From Roseinatronobacter bogoriensis DSM 18756 (GTDB taxonomy: Bacteria; Pseudomonadota; Alphaproteobacteria; Rhodobacterales; Rhodobacteraceae), in contig NZ_SORN01000008.1 of NCBI RefSeq assembly GCF_004366635.1, positions 1 through 64,000 of the forward strand: a stretch of 64,000 bases of DNA, read 5' to 3'. Positions 15,877-25,048 of this stretch are shown piece after piece. A program made the translations under genes and the position numbers. Each line of letters starts with the position of its first letter. The stretch's first letter is position 1. Under the pieces are notes generated by a model, which worked only from the letters and a program-made list of their open reading frames with translations, did not search any database and was not told the origin of the DNA.

Positions 15877-17184
15877 ATGGCTGACCTGTTCGATCATTCA
15901 AACGATGCGCCGGAAAGCGCACCCCGCCCCCTTGCCGACAGGCTGCGCCCGCGCACCCTGCGCGAGGTGATCGGTCAGGACAAAGTGCTGGGCCGTGATG
16001 GACCGCTGGGGGCGATGCTGGCCAGCGGGCAACTGGCCTCTCTCATCCTGTGGGGGCCGCCCGGGGTGGGCAAAACGACAATTGCCCGCCTGCTGGCCGA
16101 TGAAACCGACCTGCATTTCACGCAACTCAGCGCGATCTTTACGGGCGTGCCTGATCTGCGCAAGGTGTTCGAACAGGCAAAGATGCGCCGCCAGAACGGG
16201 CGCGGCACATTGCTGTTTGTGGATGAAATACACCGCTTCAACAAATCGCAGCAGGACAGTTTTCTGCCGCATATGGAAGATGGCACCATCATTCTGGTAG
16301 GCGCCACCACGGAAAACCCGTCTTTCGAGTTGAACGCGGCACTTTTGTCGCGCGCGCAGGTGATCGTGCTGGAGCGGTTCTCTCTCGCGGATCTTGAACT
16401 GATGGCACAACGCGCCGAGCAGGAGCTTGGCCGCCCCTTGCCGCTGGACGGCCCCGCGCGTGAGGCGCTGCTGGAGATGGCCGATGGCGACGGACGCGCA
16501 GCGCTGAATCTGATCGAGCAGGTTATGGGCTGGCACCTGAGCGCGAAGCTGGACAGCGCGGGATTGTCAAAACGCCTGATGCGGCGTGCCGCGCAATATG
16601 ACAAGTCAGGGGACGCGCATTACAACCTGATTTCAGCGCTGCATAAATCGGTGCGCGGCTCTGACCCGGATGCGGCGCTATACTGGTTCGCACGCATGAT
16701 CGAGGGGGGCGAAGACCCGCGCTATCTTGCGCGGCGCCTGACGCGGATGGCGGTTGAAGATATTGGCCTTGCTGATCCGCAGGCACAGGCCGTTTGCCTG
16801 GAGGCCTGGCAAAGCTATGAGCGGCTTGGCAGTCCGGAAGGGGATCTGGCGCTGGCCCAAGCGGTCAGTTACCTGGCACTCGCGCCCAAATCGAATGCGG
16901 GCTATGTCGCGTGGAAGGCGGCGCTGAAACTGGCGGAGCAGACGGGATCGCAACCCCCGCCTAAGCATATTCTGAATGCGCCTACAAAGCTGATGAAAGA
17001 ACAGGGCTACGGGGCAGGTTATGATTATGATCATGATGCCGAAGACGGGTTCTCCGGGCAGAACTACTTTCCTGAGGGGGTAAAGCGCCCCGTCCTGTAT
17101 CAGCCGCTTGAACGCGGGTTTGAACGCGAATTGTCAAAACGTCTTGCCTATTTCGCCAAATTGCGGGCCAAGCGGGGCGGCTGA
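15877..17184 (+). CDS. rarA: Replication-associated recombination ATPase RarA (MgsA)
   Basis: 435 residues, an AAA+ clamp-loader-like protein that acts at stalled replication forks and binds SSB. Walker A GPPGVGKTT is at 60-68, Walker B LFVDEIHRFNK near 113, sensor 1 ILVGATTENPSFELN follows. The C-terminal MgsA tetramerisation part contains the conserved KHILNAPTKLMKEQGYG. Starts 41 bases after the protease gene, possibly co-transcribed. Confidence 0.95.
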   Translation: MADLFDHSNDAPESAPRPLADRLRPRTLREVIGQDKVLGRDGPLGAMLASGQLASLILWGPPGVGKTTIARLLADETDLHFTQLSAIFTGVPDLRKVFEQAKMRRQNGRGTLLFVDEIHRFNKSQQDSFLPHMEDGTIILVGATTENPSFELNAALLSRAQVIVLERFSLADLELMAQRAEQELGRPLPLDGPAREALLEMADGDGRAALNLIEQVMGWHLSAKLDSAGLSKRLMRRAAQYDKSGDAHYNLISALHKSVRGSDPDAALYWFARMIEGGEDPRYLARRLTRMAVEDIGLADPQAQAVCLEAWQSYERLGSPEGDLALAQAVSYLALAPKSNAGYVAWKAALKLAEQTGSQPPPKHILNAPTKLMKEQGYGAGYDYDHDAEDGFSGQNYFPEGVKRPVLYQPLERGFERELSKRLAYFAKLRAKRGG

Positions 17185-17186
17185 CC

Positions 17187-17206
17187 CCGGGGGCTGCCGC
17201 CCCCGG
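17187..17206 (+). terminator. Hairpin after rarA within a repeat-like spacer
   Basis: Perfect 8-bp stem CCGGGGGC / GCCCCCGG with loop TGCC. The spacer then reads ACCCCCGCGAGTATTT; spacers of this type recur after genes in Rhodobacterales as far as I recall. Probably a transcription end signal. Confidence 0.5.
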
Positions 17207-17328
17207 ACCCCCGCGAGTATTTCACGCAAGAAAATGGTTATGTCGGGTTCCGGGTGTTGAGGTGACGTGCATCCGGTTGACATCGGGGGGCGGGCAGGGA
17301 ATTGAGGGCGAGAAAGACGGGGATGAAG

Positions 17329-18363
17329 ATGAGCAAGGTTCAGGTTGTACAAGTCGGGGCAGAAGAGGGCGAGCAGCGGCTTGATCGCTGGCTGAAGCGC
17401 CAGTTCCCGCAGGTGACCCAGGGGCTGATCGAGAAGGCTTGCCGCAAGGGCGAGATCCGCGTGGATGGCGCGCGCGTCAAGGCGTCGAGCAGGATCGAGG
17501 CCGGACAGCAGGTGCGCATTCCGCCTTTGCCCGACAGCATGCCGGCCCTTGCCAGCCCCAAGCCTGGTTATAGCGTGAGTGACGCGCGGATGATCCAGTC
17601 CGCCGTGATCTGGAAAGACCAGCATATCATTGCGCTGAACAAGCCTGCCGGATTGCCAAGCCAGGGCGGCAGCGGGCAAGGCAGCCGCCATGTGGACGGG
17701 CTGAGCGAAGCGTTGATGTTCGACTATAAGGAGCGCCCGGTTCTGGTGCACCGGCTGGACAAGGACACATCCGGCGTGTTGTTGCTGGCGCGCACACCGC
17801 GCGTGGCGCGCAGGCTGGCCGAGGCCTTTCGGCACCGCGAGACGCGCAAGATTTACTGGGCGCTGGTGGCAGGTGTGCCACAGCCACTGAAGGGCACCAT
17901 TCGTTACGGGCTGGTCAAGGCTGGTACGCGCGGGAATGAGAAAATGCGCTGTATTCACCCGGCAGAAGTGGATCAGGTCGAGGGGGCCAAGCGTGCCACG
18001 ACCGATTTTGCAGTGTTGGAACGCCTTGGCGGGCGCGCTGCATGGGTGGCCCTGTCCCCGATCACGGGGCGGACGCATCAGTTGCGCGCGCATATGGCCG
18101 AAATTGGCCATCCGATCATGGGCGATGGGAAATATGGGGGCTCGGCGCAGGAGAATCTTGGCGATGGCTGGGGTGCAGGCATAGGCGGCGAGGTCAGCCG
18201 CAAGCTGCATCTGCACGCGCGATCCCTGCGGGTGGAGCACCCGGTCACAGGGGCAATGTTGGAACTGACCGCCCCTTTGCCGGAGCATATGGCCGAAAGC
18301 TGGAAACTGTTTGGCTGGGACCCGCGCGATGCGCCTGCCGACCCGTTTGACGGGGATAGCTGA
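17329..18363 (+). CDS. RluC/RluD-type 23S rRNA pseudouridine synthase
   Basis: 344 residues from MSKVQVVQV, chosen for the GGGG six bases upstream; ATG 17323 is possible. An N-terminal S4 domain (about 15-75, EQRLDRWLKRQFPQV) precedes the synthase domain with catalytic Asp in VHRLDKDTSGVLLLAR. The late motif ITGRTHQLRAHMAEIGHPI is typical. Isomerises uridines of 23S rRNA; RluC is the better guess than RluD, but residue assignment is not certain. The next gene starts two bases after the stop. Confidence 0.93.
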   Translation: MSKVQVVQVGAEEGEQRLDRWLKRQFPQVTQGLIEKACRKGEIRVDGARVKASSRIEAGQQVRIPPLPDSMPALASPKPGYSVSDARMIQSAVIWKDQHIIALNKPAGLPSQGGSGQGSRHVDGLSEALMFDYKERPVLVHRLDKDTSGVLLLARTPRVARRLAEAFRHRETRKIYWALVAGVPQPLKGTIRYGLVKAGTRGNEKMRCIHPAEVDQVEGAKRATTDFAVLERLGGRAAWVALSPITGRTHQLRAHMAEIGHPIMGDGKYGGSAQENLGDGWGAGIGGEVSRKLHLHARSLRVEHPVTGAMLELTAPLPEHMAESWKLFGWDPRDAPADPFDGDS

Positions 18364-18365
18364 TC

Positions 18366-19022
18366 TTGCGTCTGGTGGTATTTGATGTTGATGGCACGCT
18401 GGTGGACAGTCAGGCCCAGATCCTTGGGGCTATGGCGCAGGCTTTTGGCAGGCTTGGTTTGAAGCCGCCAGAGTGCGCGGCTGTGCTGGAGATTGTCGGG
18501 TTATCATTGCCTCAGGCAATGGTGCGGCTGGCCCCTGACATGACAGAAGACGAGCGGGCACAGCTGGTTGATGGCTACAAGGAGGCCTATGCCACAATGC
18601 GCGCACAGAGCTTGTCCCCGCTCTACCCGGGTGCGCTTGCCGTGCTGGATCATCTTGCAAAAGATCGGTCCGTCATGTTGGGGATTGCGACGGGCAAATC
18701 GCGGCGTGGGCTGGTGCATCTGATGGCGGCGCATGGCTGGGAGGGGCGTTTTGTCACCACACAGGTTGCCGATGACCACCCTTCCAAACCGCACCCGTCC
18801 ATGTTGCATGCCTGTTTGCGTGAAACGGGTGTCGCACCGCATCAGACGGTGATGGTCGGGGATACAGCCTATGACATGGAGATGGCGCGCGCAGCAGGCG
18901 TTCATGCCTTGGGCGTAAGCTGGGGCTACCACCCGGCCAACAGGCTGGGCGCGCGCGTGATCGACCACTTCAGCGCCTTGCCCGCAGCATTGGCGGAAAT
19001 CTGGAATGAGAGGGCAGCATGA
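18366..19022 (+). CDS. HAD-family phosphatase, phosphoglycolate phosphatase-like
   Basis: 218 residues with a TTG start two bases after the pseudouridine synthase. Motif I is FDVDGTLVDSQ (nucleophile Asp8), motif II is the Thr in ATGKS, motif III Lys in SKPHPSM, motif IV GDTAYDMEMA. The helical cap between motifs I and II marks subfamily I. Substrate is unknown; Gph-like phosphoglycolate or a nucleotide phosphatase role are both possible. The stop overlaps the ATP12 gene start by four bases. Confidence 0.88.
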   Translation: MRLVVFDVDGTLVDSQAQILGAMAQAFGRLGLKPPECAAVLEIVGLSLPQAMVRLAPDMTEDERAQLVDGYKEAYATMRAQSLSPLYPGALAVLDHLAKDRSVMLGIATGKSRRGLVHLMAAHGWEGRFVTTQVADDHPSKPHPSMLHACLRETGVAPHQTVMVGDTAYDMEMARAAGVHALGVSWGYHPANRLGARVIDHFSALPAALAEIWNERAA

Positions 19023-19729
19023 GTGGTTGGGCGAAAAAGCGGTTCTGGGCGCAGGCAGAGGTTTGCGCGGCAGAGGGCGGGTTTACCGTAACGCTGGATG
19101 GGCGGCCTGTTAAAACACCCGGTAAGGCTGTTTTGGTCGTGCCGACAGAAGCGGTGGCGGCGCTGATTGCAGCGGAGTTTCAGGCGCAGGACAAGGTTCT
19201 TGATCCGAATGCAATGCCGATCACCCGTGCTGCAAATTCCGCCATCGACAAGGTCGCTGTCGCGCGCGCAGAAGTGACAGAATTGTTTGCGGCTTACGGC
19301 GATAGCGATCTGGTGTGTTACAGGGCCGAAGGGCCGGAGGCGCTGATCGCGCGTGAAGCGCGTGCATGGGACCCGCTGGTGGACTGGGCGGCGCATCGCT
19401 ACGGGCTGCGGCCAAATGTACGCACAGGCATTGTCCACGCGGCGCAGCCATCCGCCTTGCTCGAAAGCATGCGCTCTGATGTCGAAGGCCTCAGCGTATT
19501 TGAGCTGACGGCTTTTCATGACCTTGTGTCGATGACGGGGTCGTTGATTATCGCGCTGGCTGTGCTGGACCGGTTTGACACGCCAGAGGCTTTATGGGAC
19601 GCGTCGCGCGTTGATGAGGAATGGCAGGCAGAGCAGTGGGGGCGCGACGAGATCGCCGATGCCCTGACTGCCGGGCGCAAGCAGGCGTTTCTGGATGCCG
19701 CACGGCTGTATTTCGCCTTGCAGCCATAA
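19019..19729 (+). CDS. ATP12-family F1-ATPase assembly chaperone
   Basis: 236 residues. The N-terminus KKRFWAQAEVCAAEGGFTVTLDGRPVKTP and the central WDPLVDWAAHRYG are typical of ATP12, which keeps the F1 alpha subunit soluble during assembly; found in mitochondria and alphaproteobacteria. Coupled by ATGA overlap to the HAD gene. Ends two bases before the convergent SixA-type gene, leaving no room for a terminator. Confidence 0.9.
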   Translation: MSGWAKKRFWAQAEVCAAEGGFTVTLDGRPVKTPGKAVLVVPTEAVAALIAAEFQAQDKVLDPNAMPITRAANSAIDKVAVARAEVTELFAAYGDSDLVCYRAEGPEALIAREARAWDPLVDWAAHRYGLRPNVRTGIVHAAQPSALLESMRSDVEGLSVFELTAFHDLVSMTGSLIIALAVLDRFDTPEALWDASRVDEEWQAEQWGRDEIADALTAGRKQAFLDAARLYFALQP

Positions 19730-19730
19730 G

Positions 19731-20231
19731 CTATTCCAACTCGCGCGGGACGATGAAATCCAGCGCAACGCCTTTGTCATAACCCACTGCTGACCAGTCT
19801 TCTGCATCGAATTCCACAACCAGAGTTGCGCAGGTGGGATACCTGCTGAAGGACGAATGTGTATAGGGTTTGCGCAACAACAGCGCGGCAAGCGTTGCGA
19901 TCCCGGGGTTGTGGCCGATCATCAGGATGGTCTGCGCCTTGGCGCTGCGCAAAACACGCAACATGACATCCGGGCAGGCGTGATACAATGCTGGATCAAA
20001 GCGCACAGGGATCTGCGGCCAGTTGGCACTTAACAGCGACCAAGTCTCCCGCGTGCGGGTGGCATCCGAGACCAGCGCTTCTTGTGGCACATAGCCCTTC
20101 TCGGTCAGCCAGCGGCCAATCAACGGGGCGGCGCGTTTGCCGCGCGCGTTCAGCCCGCGTTGATGGTCGGTTTCCAAAGGGTTGTCCCAGTCGGATTTCG
20201 CGTGGCGGGTCAGGACAAGTCGCATGGTCAT
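19731..20231 (-). CDS. SixA-type phosphohistidine phosphatase
   Basis: 166 residues from MTMRLVLTRHAKSDW; an earlier in-frame start would run through the upstream gene. The RHG motif TRHAKSDWDNP and later MIGHNPG with its His mark the histidine phosphatase branch of SixA. Removes phosphate from His residues of signalling proteins; the target is unknown. The start overlaps the stop of the 4Fe-4S protein gene by four bases, so it is the last gene of the yidC-side operon. Confidence 0.85.
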   Translation of the reverse strand: MTMRLVLTRHAKSDWDNPLETDHQRGLNARGKRAAPLIGRWLTEKGYVPQEALVSDATRTRETWSLLSANWPQIPVRFDPALYHACPDVMLRVLRSAKAQTILMIGHNPGIATLAALLLRKPYTHSSFSRYPTCATLVVEFDAEDWSAVGYDKGVALDFIVPRELE

Positions 20232-20878
20232 GTGTGAAATTGCCTCATATGAAACGCAGATTGTGCGGGGTTGCGGCCATAATTGCAAGAAATCGGGCAG
20301 GCCGCGCGCACAGCGCACCCACCAGTCATGCACTCTTGTCCAGAAAATGTGTTGAGATATGCATGACAGGCCGTCAACTCATAGCCCGTCTGTGTCAAAG
20401 CGTCCACAGGGCAGGCGGTCAAGCAGGGCTTGGTGCAATGCGTACAGGGGCTTTCTGTGGGGGGAGGGGGTAGGTTGAGGCGGTTTGCGAAACCAAGAGC
20501 GCCGCGATAGGACACCCACAGGCCAGCCACATCATGCACCAGAAACTGCACCGGCGAAGACCATGCGCGACCTGTGGCCTTGGCCCAAGTGTAAAAGGGA
20601 TGCGGCGGTGTTGTTGCGAATGGAAAAAACGCGTGTGCATCAAGGCTGTCGGCCAGCCGATCGATAACGCGGCGTGACCAGCGGTCCATCGGGTCGGGCA
20701 ATGTGTCACAATACTCGGGGCTTTGGGTAAAATGCGCCCAGAAACCCGGTTCACGCGGGCCCAGCATCACAAGGGTTTCGACACCCTCAGGCAGCGGCGC
20801 GGCCCCCTTGTGGAACGCACCCATAACGGCCAGAGCATGGGGCCGTGCCAGATCGTCAATCTGGTCCAGCCCGACCAT
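20228..20878 (-). CDS. 4Fe-4S protein, distant QueG-like ferredoxin domain
   Basis: 216 residues; the start is set by AAGGG 8 bases before the ATG. Two Cys clusters lie in the C-terminal third: CTHCTKPCLTACPVDAL, a full 4Fe-4S set, then CMTGGCAVRAACPI, a wider-spaced set. This resembles the ferredoxin part of epoxyqueuosine reductase QueG, but the protein is much shorter and I do not see its cobalamin-binding domain. Electron transfer is likely; the reaction is unknown. Four bases from argB and overlapping the SixA-type gene. Confidence 0.75.
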   Translation of the reverse strand: MVGLDQIDDLARPHALAVMGAFHKGAAPLPEGVETLVMLGPREPGFWAHFTQSPEYCDTLPDPMDRWSRRVIDRLADSLDAHAFFPFATTPPHPFYTWAKATGRAWSSPVQFLVHDVAGLWVSYRGALGFANRLNLPPPPTESPCTHCTKPCLTACPVDALTQTGYELTACHAYLNTFSGQECMTGGCAVRAACPISCNYGRNPAQSAFHMRQFHT

Positions 20879-20882
20879 CTGG

Positions 20883-21773
20883 CTACCCTTGCGGCGTGAT
20901 CTGTGGGGCGCTGTCGCGGATGATGCTGCCAGCGCCGTGCTCGGTGAACAATTCCAGCAGGCAAGCATTGGGCGCACGACCATCCAGAATGACGACGGCG
21001 CGCACACCGCCCGTGATCGCGGCCAGTGCAGTTTCGGTTTTGGGGATCATTCCGCCAGCGATCACGCCCGCTTCTGTCAATTCGCGCACATGGGCGGGCG
21101 TCAGTTGTGTGACAACTTCGCCTTGGGCATCCTTCACGCCGGATACATCGGTCAGCAAAAGCAGGCGATCCGCTTTCAGTGCGCCAGCGATGGCGCCAGC
21201 GGCCGTATCGCCATTGATATTGAATGTCTCACCCTGACGGCCCATGCCCAAGGGGGCGATCACCGGAATGAAGCCGCCGGTAAACAGGTGGTGCAGCAGA
21301 TCCGTGTTCACCTCGACCGGGCGGCCCACAAGGCCCAGTTCGGGGTCATCTGCCTCGCATGTGACCATGCCGCCGTCTTTGCCCGACAGGCCGACCGCAC
21401 GCCCGCCTTCATCCTGAATGGCCTGCACGATGCGCTTGTTGACCGCGCCCGACAACACCATTTCGACCACTTCCATCGTGGCTGCATCGGTCACGCGCTT
21501 GCCGCGCACGAAATCGGACTGGATGTTCAGCTTGCCCAGCATGTCATTGATCATCGGCCCGCCGCCATGCACGATGACCGGGTTTACGCCGACCTGACGC
21601 ATCAGCACCACATCGCGTGCGAAACTGGCCATTTCTTCTGCATCGCCCATCGCATGGCCACCAAACTTGATGACAACAATCGCACCCGCATAGCGTTGCA
21701 GGTAGGGAAGGGCCTCGGACAATGTCCGGGCAGTGGCAAACCAGTCCTGGGTCATGGGGCGTTGCTTCTTCAT
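20883..21773 (-). CDS. argB: Acetylglutamate kinase
   Basis: 296 residues. It phosphorylates N-acetyl-L-glutamate in the arginine pathway. IVVIKFGGHAMGD binds the phosphates and PVIVHGGGPMINDML is the second glycine loop; SKTETA-like GGMIPKTETALAAI near the end is typical. Lys of KFGG is present. The stop of engB and the start of argB share one base. An arginine gene in a cell-envelope cluster is a known Rhodobacterales arrangement as far as I recall. Confidence 0.96.
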   Translation of the reverse strand: MKKQRPMTQDWFATARTLSEALPYLQRYAGAIVVIKFGGHAMGDAEEMASFARDVVLMRQVGVNPVIVHGGGPMINDMLGKLNIQSDFVRGKRVTDAATMEVVEMVLSGAVNKRIVQAIQDEGGRAVGLSGKDGGMVTCEADDPELGLVGRPVEVNTDLLHHLFTGGFIPVIAPLGMGRQGETFNINGDTAAGAIAGALKADRLLLLTDVSGVKDAQGEVVTQLTPAHVRELTEAGVIAGGMIPKTETALAAITGGVRAVVILDGRAPNACLLELFTEHGAGSIIRDSAPQITPQG

Positions 21774-22426
21774 TAGGTCAGTCCGGCGATGATCGCGCGC
21801 AGGGTGGGAATACCTGCGCCCTTTTCGGACGAGGTCACGACAAGTTCCGGGTAGGCAGCAGGGTGCTTGGCAAGGGCGGCGCGCACCTGCGCGAGCGTCT
21901 TTTCCTGTTCAGCAGCGCTGAGTTTGTCAGCCTTGGTCAGAACAACCTGAAAGGTGACCGCCGACTGGTTCAGCAATTTCATGATCTCTGCATCCACGTC
22001 CTTTACCCCGTGGCGCATATCGACCAGCAGAAAGGCGCGGCGCAGATTGGCGCGGCCTGAAAGATAGGCTTTGAGCAGGAGTTGCCATTTTTCGACAACG
22101 GGCAATGGTGCCTTTGCGAAACCATAGCCCGGAAGGTCCACCAGATAGTGGCTGTCGCCAGCCGTGAAATAGTTGATTTCCTGCGTGCGCCCCGGCGTGT
22201 TCGATGTGCGCGCAATTGCGCGGCGTCCTGTCAGCGCGTTGATCAGGCTGGACTTGCCCACATTGGAACGGCCCGCAAAGCAGACTTCCAGCCGGTCTGA
22301 CGGGGGCAACCCGTCCATTGCCACAACACCTTTGAGAAACTCCACCTCGCTGGTCAGCAGCTTGCGGCCTGCTTCCAGCGAAAAGGCATCCGGCTCCTCG
22401 GCAACGGGGAAGGGCAATGTGTTCAT
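21773..22426 (-). CDS. engB: Ribosome biogenesis GTPase EngB (YsxC/YihA)
   Basis: 217 residues. G1 is AGRSNVGKSSLINAL, then G2 TSNTPGRTQEINYF, G3 DLPGYGFAK, G4 TKADKLS. EngB helps late maturation of the 50S subunit. It overlaps the MOSC gene by four bases and argB by one. The N-terminal 30 residues are variable as in the family. Confidence 0.95.
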   Translation of the reverse strand: MNTLPFPVAEEPDAFSLEAGRKLLTSEVEFLKGVVAMDGLPPSDRLEVCFAGRSNVGKSSLINALTGRRAIARTSNTPGRTQEINYFTAGDSHYLVDLPGYGFAKAPLPVVEKWQLLLKAYLSGRANLRRAFLLVDMRHGVKDVDAEIMKLLNQSAVTFQVVLTKADKLSAAEQEKTLAQVRAALAKHPAAYPELVVTSSEKGAGIPTLRAIIAGLT

Positions 22427-23172
22427 TCAACAATCTCCACCGTGTCGCCGGCACGAATTACGCCAGTGCGGGTAACACGTGCATAAACACCGAAATCTGT
22501 ATGGTCATAGCCTTGTTCTAGCGCGTCCAGCGTGTTCACATCAATCTTGCCGGTTGCGCAATCCACCATGGTTGCGCGGCAGCGGCCAATGCGCTCGACG
22601 ATCTTCAGGCGTGCTGCCCCGATCTGAAGTTCTCGTCCGATCAGGTCGAATTCTTCCCAAGGTGCCAGACCGTCAAGCCATAAATTGCCGCGCCAGCGGT
22701 CCAGCCCCAGATCAATGCCGATGCGTTGACCCAACGCACGATTGGAGGACAGGTTCAGAATCGAGACAGACTCGAAATCCGTGTCGGTCATGCCGCGCCC
22801 AGCCGTGACCAGACGCGCGGGTTGTGCGCGCCCCACTGCCATCAGCGGGCGCACCCAGTCCAGAAATGCGGCCTGTCCGGCGCTGTCATCGGGGGCAAAG
22901 CTAAGCGCCTCCAGCGCAGGGTGGGTCAGGGTCAGGCGCTGTGACGCCTCATCAAACTGTGCGTTGATGGCCTGAAGCGCGGGGGTCTTGGCCCCGCGCG
23001 TGAAGTTCATGCAGGCGTTCCAGCCGGGCATCAGGGTGGCTGCTTCATGCGCCACGGCCCAGTGGCGGTCATAGGGCAGGCATTTGCCCTCAGTCAGATT
23101 GACCGAGGGCAATTCCTCTCGCCCATGCGCCTTTATGGGATGGCGGAAGATATGCGAAAGCCGCCATCCCAT
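22423..23172 (-). CDS. MOSC-domain protein
   Basis: 249 residues. An N-terminal beta-barrel (SHIFRHPIKAHGREEL) precedes a MOSC domain (about 125-245) with RWRGNLWLDGLAPWEEFDLIG and GRCRATMVDC, whose Cys is the usual sulfur or molybdenum-cofactor ligand. Such proteins carry sulfur or act in Moco-dependent reductases (YcbX, MARC). Exact substrate unknown. Starts 4 bases after yidC and overlaps engB. Confidence 0.85.
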   Translation of the reverse strand: MGWRLSHIFRHPIKAHGREELPSVNLTEGKCLPYDRHWAVAHEAATLMPGWNACMNFTRGAKTPALQAINAQFDEASQRLTLTHPALEALSFAPDDSAGQAAFLDWVRPLMAVGRAQPARLVTAGRGMTDTDFESVSILNLSSNRALGQRIGIDLGLDRWRGNLWLDGLAPWEEFDLIGRELQIGAARLKIVERIGRCRATMVDCATGKIDVNTLDALEQGYDHTDFGVYARVTRTGVIRAGDTVEIVE

Positions 23173-23176
23173 CTTG

Positions 23177-24949
23177 TCAGGTCTTCTTCTTTTTCTTGAC
23201 GCCGATATTGCCCAAGAGATCAGGCCGCGAGCCGTTCATCGCCATGATCGTGTATTGCTGCGTAAAGGTGATCACGTTGTTCGCGATCCAGTACAGCACA
23301 AGCCCCGAGGCGAACCAGCCCAGCATGAACATGAAGATCCACGGCATCCAGGTCATGACCGCCTGCTGGATCGGTTCTGTGGGGGTTGGGTTCAGCTTCA
23401 TCTGCAACCACATCGACACGCCCAGCAAGATTGGCAAGATGCCGATGAAAACCAGCGACAGAATGCTGTCCGGATGCGGTGCTGCCCAGGGCAGCAGGCC
23501 GAACAGGTTCATGATCGAGGTCGGGTCCGGTGCGGACAGGTCGTTGAACACCCCGAACCATGGCGCATGGCGCAATTCCAGCGTGACGAAGATCACCTTG
23601 TAGAGCGAGAAGAAGATTGGGATCTGCAACAGGATTGGCAGGCAGCCCGCAGCGGGGTTCACCTTCTTTTCCTTGTACAGCTTCATCATCTCCTGCTGCA
23701 TCTTCTGCTTGTCGTCGCCCGCACGCTCCTTGATGGCCAGCATGTCGGGTTGCAGTTCCTTCATCTTGGCCATGCTGACATAGGACTTCCACGCCAGCGG
23801 CAGCAAAACGGCCTTGATCAGCAGCGTCAGCGTGACGATGGACCAGCCCATATTGCCGATGATTCCATTGATGAAATACAGCGTCGCAAAGATGGGTTTT
23901 GTCAGGAAGAAAAACCAGCCCCAGTCAATCGCGTCGATGAACCGGTCAATACCGCGCTCGCGTTCATAGTTGCGGATGACGGTCCATTCCTTGGCACCGG
24001 CAAACAGCATGGTTTGCACCTGATCGCTTTCGCCCGGCCCCACTGTCAGGGTCGGCAGGTCTGCACGCGCCTGATAAACATCGCGCGCAGGGATATAGCG
24101 AGAAACTGCCGTAAAGGCCTGCCCCGGCTGCGGGATCAGCATGGCCATCCAGTATTTGTCGGATATGCCAAGCCATCCGTTTTCGGCGACTTCGGTGATA
24201 CGGGCATTGGTGTTTTCGCGCTCGCTGACGCGGAAATCGCGCACTGCCCTGTATTTATCCTCGTTCAGGCGACCATCGGCGACTTCGATAAACCCTTCAT
24301 GGCTGATGAAGAAATTTTCGAGATCCGATGGCTCTCCATGACGTGAGATCAGGCCATAGGGCGCCATGCGCGCGGTTGCATCGCCCGTATTCTCGACACC
24401 TTGAGTGACGCTGAACATATAGTTCTCGTCAATCTCGAAACGCTGGGTAAAGCGCAGACCGGACACATTTGTCCACGCCAGGGTGACCGGCATTCCGGGG
24501 GCAAGGCGGTTGCCTTCTACCAACTCCCAAGGGGTATTGGCGCCGGGCACTTCATCCCAGCTCATGTCGCGACCGGGCCGCCAGCCATAAAGCGCGTAGA
24601 ACGCTTCGTTCTGCTCTTCTGGTTTGAGCAGTTGCACAATGCTTGCACCGGGATCGACTGTTTCGCGGTAGTCTTTCAACGACAGATCATCAATCCGGCC
24701 ACCGCGCAGGTTGATTGATCCCGTCAGGCGGGGCGTATCAATCTCGATGCGGGGCAGGTCCTCGTCGATTTCGACTTGCTCGGCCTGGGCCATTGTCTGT
24801 GCCTCGCCACCCGCCGCAACGGGCAGTTCGGCTATATCGGCTGCGTCTTGTGGGGTAGGTTCTGGGGGTGGAAACATCCACATCCATGCCACGAGCACCA
24901 AAAGGCTGAGGGCGAAAGCCAATAGCAGATTGCGGTTCTGTTCGTCCAT
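23177..24949 (-). CDS. yidC: Membrane protein insertase YidC
   Basis: 590 residues from MDEQNRNLLLAFALSLLVLV; the in-frame extension upstream lacks a membrane start. The first helix is followed by a large periplasmic domain (about 60-340), then five membrane helices with PLAWKSYVSMAKM, LQPDMLAIKERAGDDKQ and the CLPILLQIPIFFSLYKV segment. Inserts inner-membrane proteins alone or with SecYEG. It heads the minus-strand run yidC, MOSC, engB, argB, 4Fe-4S, sixA. The end KKKKKT is basic, as in most YidC. Confidence 0.97.
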   Translation of the reverse strand: MDEQNRNLLLAFALSLLVLVAWMWMFPPPEPTPQDAADIAELPVAAGGEAQTMAQAEQVEIDEDLPRIEIDTPRLTGSINLRGGRIDDLSLKDYRETVDPGASIVQLLKPEEQNEAFYALYGWRPGRDMSWDEVPGANTPWELVEGNRLAPGMPVTLAWTNVSGLRFTQRFEIDENYMFSVTQGVENTGDATARMAPYGLISRHGEPSDLENFFISHEGFIEVADGRLNEDKYRAVRDFRVSERENTNARITEVAENGWLGISDKYWMAMLIPQPGQAFTAVSRYIPARDVYQARADLPTLTVGPGESDQVQTMLFAGAKEWTVIRNYERERGIDRFIDAIDWGWFFFLTKPIFATLYFINGIIGNMGWSIVTLTLLIKAVLLPLAWKSYVSMAKMKELQPDMLAIKERAGDDKQKMQQEMMKLYKEKKVNPAAGCLPILLQIPIFFSLYKVIFVTLELRHAPWFGVFNDLSAPDPTSIMNLFGLLPWAAPHPDSILSLVFIGILPILLGVSMWLQMKLNPTPTEPIQQAVMTWMPWIFMFMLGWFASGLVLYWIANNVITFTQQYTIMAMNGSRPDLLGNIGVKKKKKT

Positions 24950-25048
24950 GAGAAGGCCGTATCCTGTCACATCTGGGGTCGCGCCCGGTTCAACAGAAGC
25001 CCCGCCCAAAGGTCAAGCGATTTTACCCTGTTTCCCGAATGCGCGACA

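Noticed and set aside
20703..21776. 357-codon plus ORF antisense to argB
   Set aside because: argB is certain; the His/Asp/Gln-rich antisense product is typical of a shadow.
23084..24346. 420-codon plus ORF antisense to yidC
   Set aside because: yidC is certain on minus; the product shows no domains.
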